NCBI RefSeq assembly: GCF_963974425.1
Contig: NZ_CAXBCK010000012.1
Coordinates: forward strand, 16,526-80,525
Reading direction: 5' to 3'
From: Marixanthomonas sp963974425
GTDB taxonomy: Bacteria > Bacteroidota > Bacteroidia > Flavobacteriales > Flavobacteriaceae
Length of the DNA: 64,000 nucleotides
This document shows positions 60,578 to 64,000 of this stretch, one piece after another. A program made the translations under genes and the position numbers. A model generated the notes under the pieces. That model was not told the DNA's origin. It did no database searches and was given only the letters and a program-made list of their open reading frames with translations. The stretch's first letter is position 1. The number at the start of each line of letters is the position of its first letter.

Positions 60578-61303
60578 TTAATTTCTGCCACTTTCATTTG
60601 GGTAGAGTTCCCATACTGGGTCGCTTTGCCAAACCTCCTTAGTGTCAACGTCTATTACTGAAACAGTTCCTTTAAATGCCGCTCCGGTATCTACATTCCA
60701 TACATTGGCAAAGTTAGCGGGTTTCGAAAAACCGACGCGAGTAACAGGAGTGTGGCCAATGTAGATTTCTTTATAGAGTTTTAACCTTTTTGGATAATTG
60801 TCACTGTCTTCGGGAATAGACTTATCTAATGCACAAACTAGCTCCCATAACGTTCTATCCCAATACACCATATTGGGGTAATATTCATATTCTGGACCGT
60901 GAAGATTGGTAAACCCTGCGTGTAGATAAAGTCGGTTTTCTTCATCAACAAAATAATTACGTAGGTTTTCGAGGAAGTTTATATGCGCTTCAATTTCCCC
61001 TTCGGAAAGGTTCTGGTAACTTTTTTTACTAGACTCGCCACCGTGTTGCAACCAAGTGGGGTTATTATCGCCTTTTTTCAGAAAATTATAAAGTAGTGCA
61101 TCGTGATTACCACGAATAAAAACACACTCATATGTTTCAGAAAAATTAATTAGATATGAAATGGTTTCAGCATTTTCACTCCAACCGTCTACGTAATCGC
61201 CTACAAAGATAAAGCGGTCGTCTGTTTGCAAGTCCATACGCTCAAAAACCTGTTTTAATCCTCTTAATCCGCCGTGAATATCACCAATAACTAATGTCCT
61301 CAT
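60578..61303 (-). CDS. Calcineurin-like (Ser/Thr phosphatase-type) metallophosphoesterase
   Basis: 241 residues with the PPP-family motifs in order: GDIHGG (about residue 7), GDYVDGW (about 36), RGNHDAL (about 64), then LHAGF (about 123) and GHTPVT (about 190). Most like bacterial PPP phosphatases of the PrpA/ApaH type; it could dephosphorylate a protein or a dinucleotide. The start overlaps the zinc-ribbon gene by 4 nt (ATGA), tying its translation to that membrane protein. Confidence 0.88.
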   Translation of the reverse strand: MRTLVIGDIHGGLRGLKQVFERMDLQTDDRFIFVGDYVDGWSENAETISYLINFSETYECVFIRGNHDALLYNFLKKGDNNPTWLQHGGESSKKSYQNLSEGEIEAHINFLENLRNYFVDEENRLYLHAGFTNLHGPEYEYYPNMVYWDRTLWELVCALDKSIPEDSDNYPKRLKLYKEIYIGHTPVTRVGFSKPANFANVWNVDTGAAFKGTVSVIDVDTKEVWQSDPVWELYPNESGRN

Positions 61304-62391
61304 AAGTTAGAAATATATATAATTGTACCGATTATCAAAAGAATACCGAGGACTAAAAAGAAAATTTTCCAAAATGAGTATGGTCGTTTTCCTGAAAGCG
61401 TACCAGTCTGGCCATTGATAAAAAAGTTGTATCGTGTTCCCTTAAACTTATATGCACTTACATAAATAGGAAGCAGAATGTGCTTAAAGGTTTCATCACT
61501 CAATTTCATATCGATGGAATGTACTCGTTGTGTATCTCCACCAATATCTCGTCTTGCCCAGTTGTCGGCTATATTTCGGGCTTCTTTAGTGGCTCCTAAA
61601 TGACCGTCATGCAATGGGATTGTATATTTTTCGGTTACAAAACCTGCTAAAAAACTACTATCAAAAGGCTTAAGGTTTTTTAAATTCCAATGAGCAACCT
61701 TAGAAGGAATAACTCCAGAGCGTTGTTTTGAAGCTTTAATTAGCGTATCATCTACAAACCCTGAAACATTCCCAGAAGCTGGATACCAACGAGTACGTCT
61801 TTCTCGTACGGTACGTTTGTTTTTTCCACTGCCCACTGTTTTAGTTACGTAATAATATTCCCCCCGTTGCCCAGAATAATCGGCATACAATTGAGCATCG
61901 AAGGTCCAATACGGCGCGTAAAGCCCTTTGGTAAATTGCGGATCGATAGCTGCCTTTTTTAAATCGTTTGGAGCAAACCACAGGCCTTTTACCCATTTTT
62001 TGAAGATTTGATGTGCTTTTTGTTGATTAATTTGAAAAGGGAGTACTGCTCCTGGTAAGATCCAGGATTCTTTTTTGGCATCTTCAATAATGAGTGGCGA
62101 GCCACAATAGACGCAATGTAATGACTTATAATTTTCCTCAATATGTTGTTCAGCTCCGCAACTTTTACATTGCAACATGGTAATTTCCTCGCTATGCGAT
62201 TGACTACCTAGCTTTTCTAAATATGGTTTTAGTTCAAGTTCTTCAAAAGTGGTTTCGGCTGGTTCTATTTCTTGTACATAACCACAATAGTCACATTTTA
62301 AACTGGTGGTACCTGGGGCGTACCGAAGTTCTGCCCCACAATTAACACAGGATTTTTTAAGTTCGGATTTTTGTTGCTTGGGTTGTTGCAT
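61300..62391 (-). CDS. Double zinc-ribbon membrane protein, function unknown
   Basis: 363 residues. Two zinc ribbons at the N-terminus: CVNC (15-18) with CDYC (33-36), and CKSC (75-78) with CVYC (93-96). A central beta-rich domain with paired aromatics (GLYAPYWTFDAQLYADYSGQ) resembles the YdjG-like 'TFIIB-type zinc ribbon' proteins. A single C-terminal membrane helix (FWKIFFLVLGILLIIGTII) anchors it, N-terminus in the cytoplasm. It lies between the SPFH and phosphoesterase genes and is probably co-transcribed with both. Confidence 0.85.
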   Translation of the reverse strand: MQQPKQQKSELKKSCVNCGAELRYAPGTTSLKCDYCGYVQEIEPAETTFEELELKPYLEKLGSQSHSEEITMLQCKSCGAEQHIEENYKSLHCVYCGSPLIIEDAKKESWILPGAVLPFQINQQKAHQIFKKWVKGLWFAPNDLKKAAIDPQFTKGLYAPYWTFDAQLYADYSGQRGEYYYVTKTVGSGKNKRTVRERRTRWYPASGNVSGFVDDTLIKASKQRSGVIPSKVAHWNLKNLKPFDSSFLAGFVTEKYTIPLHDGHLGATKEARNIADNWARRDIGGDTQRVHSIDMKLSDETFKHILLPIYVSAYKFKGTRYNFFINGQTGTLSGKRPYSFWKIFFLVLGILLIIGTIIYISNL

Positions 62392-62425
62392 GTTTTATTG
62401 TGAAAGGGCACGGGTGATGCTTTGG

Positions 62426-62570
62426 TCGGTGGTTTCGATACTATTTTAAAATGCTGCTCTGCATCTTTTTAAAATCACTCAACCACCTCGATTCAGGTTT
62501 ACATAAAGGTGGTTGAGTGATTTTTGTGCTTTTGCAACGCAAAAAACAAAAATTGTATCGAAACCACCGA
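62426..62570. repeat. 145-bp nested inverted-repeat element (16-bp termini, three internal hairpins)
   Basis: Terminal arms TCGGTGGTTTCGATAC at 62426-62441 and its exact complement at 62555-62570. Inside are an ATGC/GCAT arm (62444-62474), a perfect 18-bp arm (62471-62488 with 62507-62524, 18-nt loop) and a TTTTGC/GCAAAA arm (62521-62552). Neighbouring arms share 4 nt each, so not all can form fully at once. It starts 8 nt past the SPFH stop (62578) and ends 35 nt before the zinc-ribbon start. Confidence 0.85.
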
Positions 62571-62577
62571 AAACTAA

Positions 62578-63717
62578 TTATTCCGGGATCGGCGGTGGTG
62601 TATTTCCTCCTAAAAAGGCTTTTAACTCTTCCACTTCTTGAAGTGCAACCCAATTTTGCATGCCTTGTTTCCAGACGAGGGTATCCTTGTTAACAGTACG
62701 GCTGGCAAAAAGTGCCCGTAGTTGTTCAAAACCTACTGGGCCATTTTGTTGTCCGTTAGTGGCGTAAAAATATTGAACCGCTTGCGGCATCGGTGGTGGT
62801 ATACTGCCTGCTTGTTGTTGAGGTTGTTGCATTTGTTGCTGTCCGCCCATCTGTGGAGCCATCATACCGCCCATTTGTTGTGCAAGTACAAAGCCCATTC
62901 CCATTCCCATTCCGGCACCAGCTGTCCCTCCTTCGTTGGCAGCAGCAGCTTCGATGGCTTTAGCGGTTTTAAACTTGGTCAATTTATCTAAATCTAACTT
63001 ATCAATACGGCTGTATTCGAAGATTTCTTTCTTCAAGTCTTCGGGCATAGAGACGTTTTCGATAAAGAATTTTTCTAGACCAATCCCCACGCTGTTAAAC
63101 TCTGGTTCCATTACTTCTTTACATGTTTCGGAAAGTTCTGTGGTGTTAGCGGCGTACAATTCAATTGGAAGGTTTGCTTCGCCTACGGTATCGGTAAAAC
63201 GAGTGGCGATTAGGCTTTTAAGGTGTTCGTTTATTTCAAAATTGGTGAAGTTATTGTCCGTACCAACAATATCGACGATGAACTTTCCAGGATCGTTAAC
63301 TCGGAAGGCGTAGGTTCCGAAGGCGCGAATTTCAACCAAACCAAATCGATCATCATTTAATGTGATTGGGTTTTTGGTCCCCCATTTTTCATCGGTAAAT
63401 AAATGTGTGTTTACAAAATACACTTCGGCTTTAAAGGGGCTGTCAAAACCATACTTCCATCCTTTTAGAGTAGTTAAAATGGGCAGGTTCTTGGTGTTTA
63501 GCGTGTAGGTTCCGGGTTCAAAAACATCGGCCAGTTGTCCTTCATTTATAAAAACAGCAGTTTGCCCTTCACGTACAATGAGCTTGGCATTATTCTTTAT
63601 TTCGTTTTGGTAGCGTTCAAAACGATGACAGATAGTGTCATCTGTATAGTCTAGCCATTCAATTATATCTATAAATTCGTGGCTCAGTTTTTCCTTGATT
63701 TTGTCGAATATGCCCAT
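62578..63717 (-). CDS. SPFH (band 7-like) protein with C-terminal GYF_2 domain
   Basis: 379 residues. The SPFH domain (about 30-240) resembles YdjI/'virion core protein' types: EGQLADVFEPGTYTL, NPITLNDDRFGLVEIRAFGTYAF. A Gly/Met/Gln-rich low-complexity linker (about 265-310; GMGMGMGF, QQMGGQQQMQQPQQQ) leads to a GYF_2 domain (FYATNGQQNGPVGFEQLRALFA...WKQGMQNWVALQEVEEL). Ends with a TPPPIPE proline tail, a plausible GYF ligand. No membrane helix. Likely a scaffold that recruits the zinc-ribbon membrane protein encoded next. Confidence 0.88.
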   Translation of the reverse strand: MGIFDKIKEKLSHEFIDIIEWLDYTDDTICHRFERYQNEIKNNAKLIVREGQTAVFINEGQLADVFEPGTYTLNTKNLPILTTLKGWKYGFDSPFKAEVYFVNTHLFTDEKWGTKNPITLNDDRFGLVEIRAFGTYAFRVNDPGKFIVDIVGTDNNFTNFEINEHLKSLIATRFTDTVGEANLPIELYAANTTELSETCKEVMEPEFNSVGIGLEKFFIENVSMPEDLKKEIFEYSRIDKLDLDKLTKFKTAKAIEAAAANEGGTAGAGMGMGMGFVLAQQMGGMMAPQMGGQQQMQQPQQQAGSIPPPMPQAVQYFYATNGQQNGPVGFEQLRALFASRTVNKDTLVWKQGMQNWVALQEVEELKAFLGGNTPPPIPE

Positions 63718-63774
63718 TTTTATTTGGTTTTAATGATTGAACATTAAAGATATAAAATTTAGTTTAATGCAATG

Positions 63775-63999
63775 TTAATTATACCGCACCTTCCTTAATA
63801 TTCGAACCGTTTCCTTGTACGCTTCATATACCTTCCCGTTTGTTTCTTTTAAATATGGTTTAGCTTCCAACAGCTTTTCTTTAGCTTCCGAAAAATCGTT
63901 TAAATAACAGATTAAATATGTTTCTGGTAGGTTTTGTAGGTCTTTTTCTTCGGAAGGGGTAAGGCGGGCATTCTTTTTCAGTTTTTTTACCAATGCATT
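63775..63999 (-). CDS. C-terminal part of an unidentified gene running off the window
   Basis: The frame is open to the right edge with no ATG in view, so only the last 74 or so residues are seen. The fragment is Lys/Glu-rich and helical (TPSEEKDLQNLPETYLICYLNDFSEAKEKLLE), with a tyrosine-rich end. I do not recognise the family. It is on the same strand as the SPFH gene, 57 bp upstream of it. Confidence 0.6.
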   Translation of the reverse strand, partial: NALVKKLKKNARLTPSEEKDLQNLPETYLICYLNDFSEAKEKLLEAKPYLKETNGKVYEAYKETVRILRKVRYN

Positions 64000-64000
64000 A

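Noticed and set aside
60578..63717. SPFH gene cluster as a defence system
   Set aside because: No nuclease, nucleotidyltransferase or sensor domain is present; YdjI/YdjG-like housekeeping roles are as likely.

Overview
The window is AT-rich chromosomal DNA from a member of the Bacteroidota, almost certainly a marine-type Flavobacteriaceae. The evidence is a type IX secretion (T9SS) C-terminal sorting domain, an IPExxxVDY-family protein between rnc and pyk, an OmpA porin with thrombospondin-3 repeats, a viroplasmin-RNase H fusion, a long PurF, and promoters of the Bacteroidota form TTTG-N19-TAnnTTTG in place of -35/-10 boxes. Shine-Dalgarno sequences are weak or absent and several genes appear to start with TTG. 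Coding density is high and most genes are housekeeping. I see no prophage, transposase, CRISPR array or recognisable defence island.

Layout. 1-5.6 kb: tdk-alr-mscL-asd on the minus strand (nucleotide salvage, D-Ala, osmotic valve, Asp-family amino acids), diverging from a coiled-coil protein plus rsmI, then an AhpD-like protein. 5.7-9.2 kb: two accessory genes, an unrecognised 624-residue protein with transthyretin-like domains and a delta-60 repeat T9SS cargo. 9.3-15.8 kb: recJ, a carboxypeptidase-regulatory-like exported protein, lpxH, queD, a 2OG-Fe(II) oxygenase abutting a 32-residue membrane protein missing from ordinary ORF calls, a MATE pump and a GNAT. 15.8-26.3 kb: tRNA-Ala(GGC), a hydrolase, an AddB-like nuclease, OmpA, kbl, an AddA-like helicase-nuclease and superoxide dismutase. 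26.3-27.5 kb: the only gene-poor stretch, with a 93-residue orphan flanked by two near-identical ~115-bp structured repeats and a third fragment. 27.5-31.7 kb: purF, a PfkB kinase, rnhA and purN. 31.9-36.1 kb: acpP-fabF-rnc-IPExxxVDY-pyk. 36.2-40.4 kb: an SH3 lipoprotein, dinB, an NAD(P)-binding protein, a CYTH protein, a YciI-like lipoprotein and a TetR regulator. 40.4-46.7 kb: a GbsR/MarR-controlled RND tripartite efflux operon with a clear palindrome over its promoter. 46.7-54.7 kb: an alpha-2-macroglobulin lipoprotein with penicillin-binding protein 1C. 55-60.5 kb: a monooxygenase-fold protein, an asparaginase-type Ntn hydrolase, a CAP lipoprotein, 3-hydroxyanthranilate dioxygenase, an ALDH7-like dehydrogenase and an acyl-ACP desaturase. 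60.5-64 kb: a minus-strand cluster of an SPFH-GYF protein, a double zinc-ribbon membrane protein and a metallophosphoesterase, with a 145-bp nested inverted repeat between the first two.

The signals that gene annotation does not explain are non-coding. They are the nested 16-bp terminal inverted repeat with three internal hairpins at 62426-62570; the paired repeats at 26449-26563 and 27321-27436, whose central dinucleotide is reverse-complemented between copies; a GAAA-capped hairpin ending 1 nt before the 3-hydroxyanthranilate dioxygenase start; a two-turn phased direct repeat upstream of the CAP gene; a triple TTATAA array upstream of sod; and the efflux palindrome. None amounts to a proven new system. 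The first two are the strongest candidates for undescribed elements. All functional calls rest on reading motifs; no database search was run.
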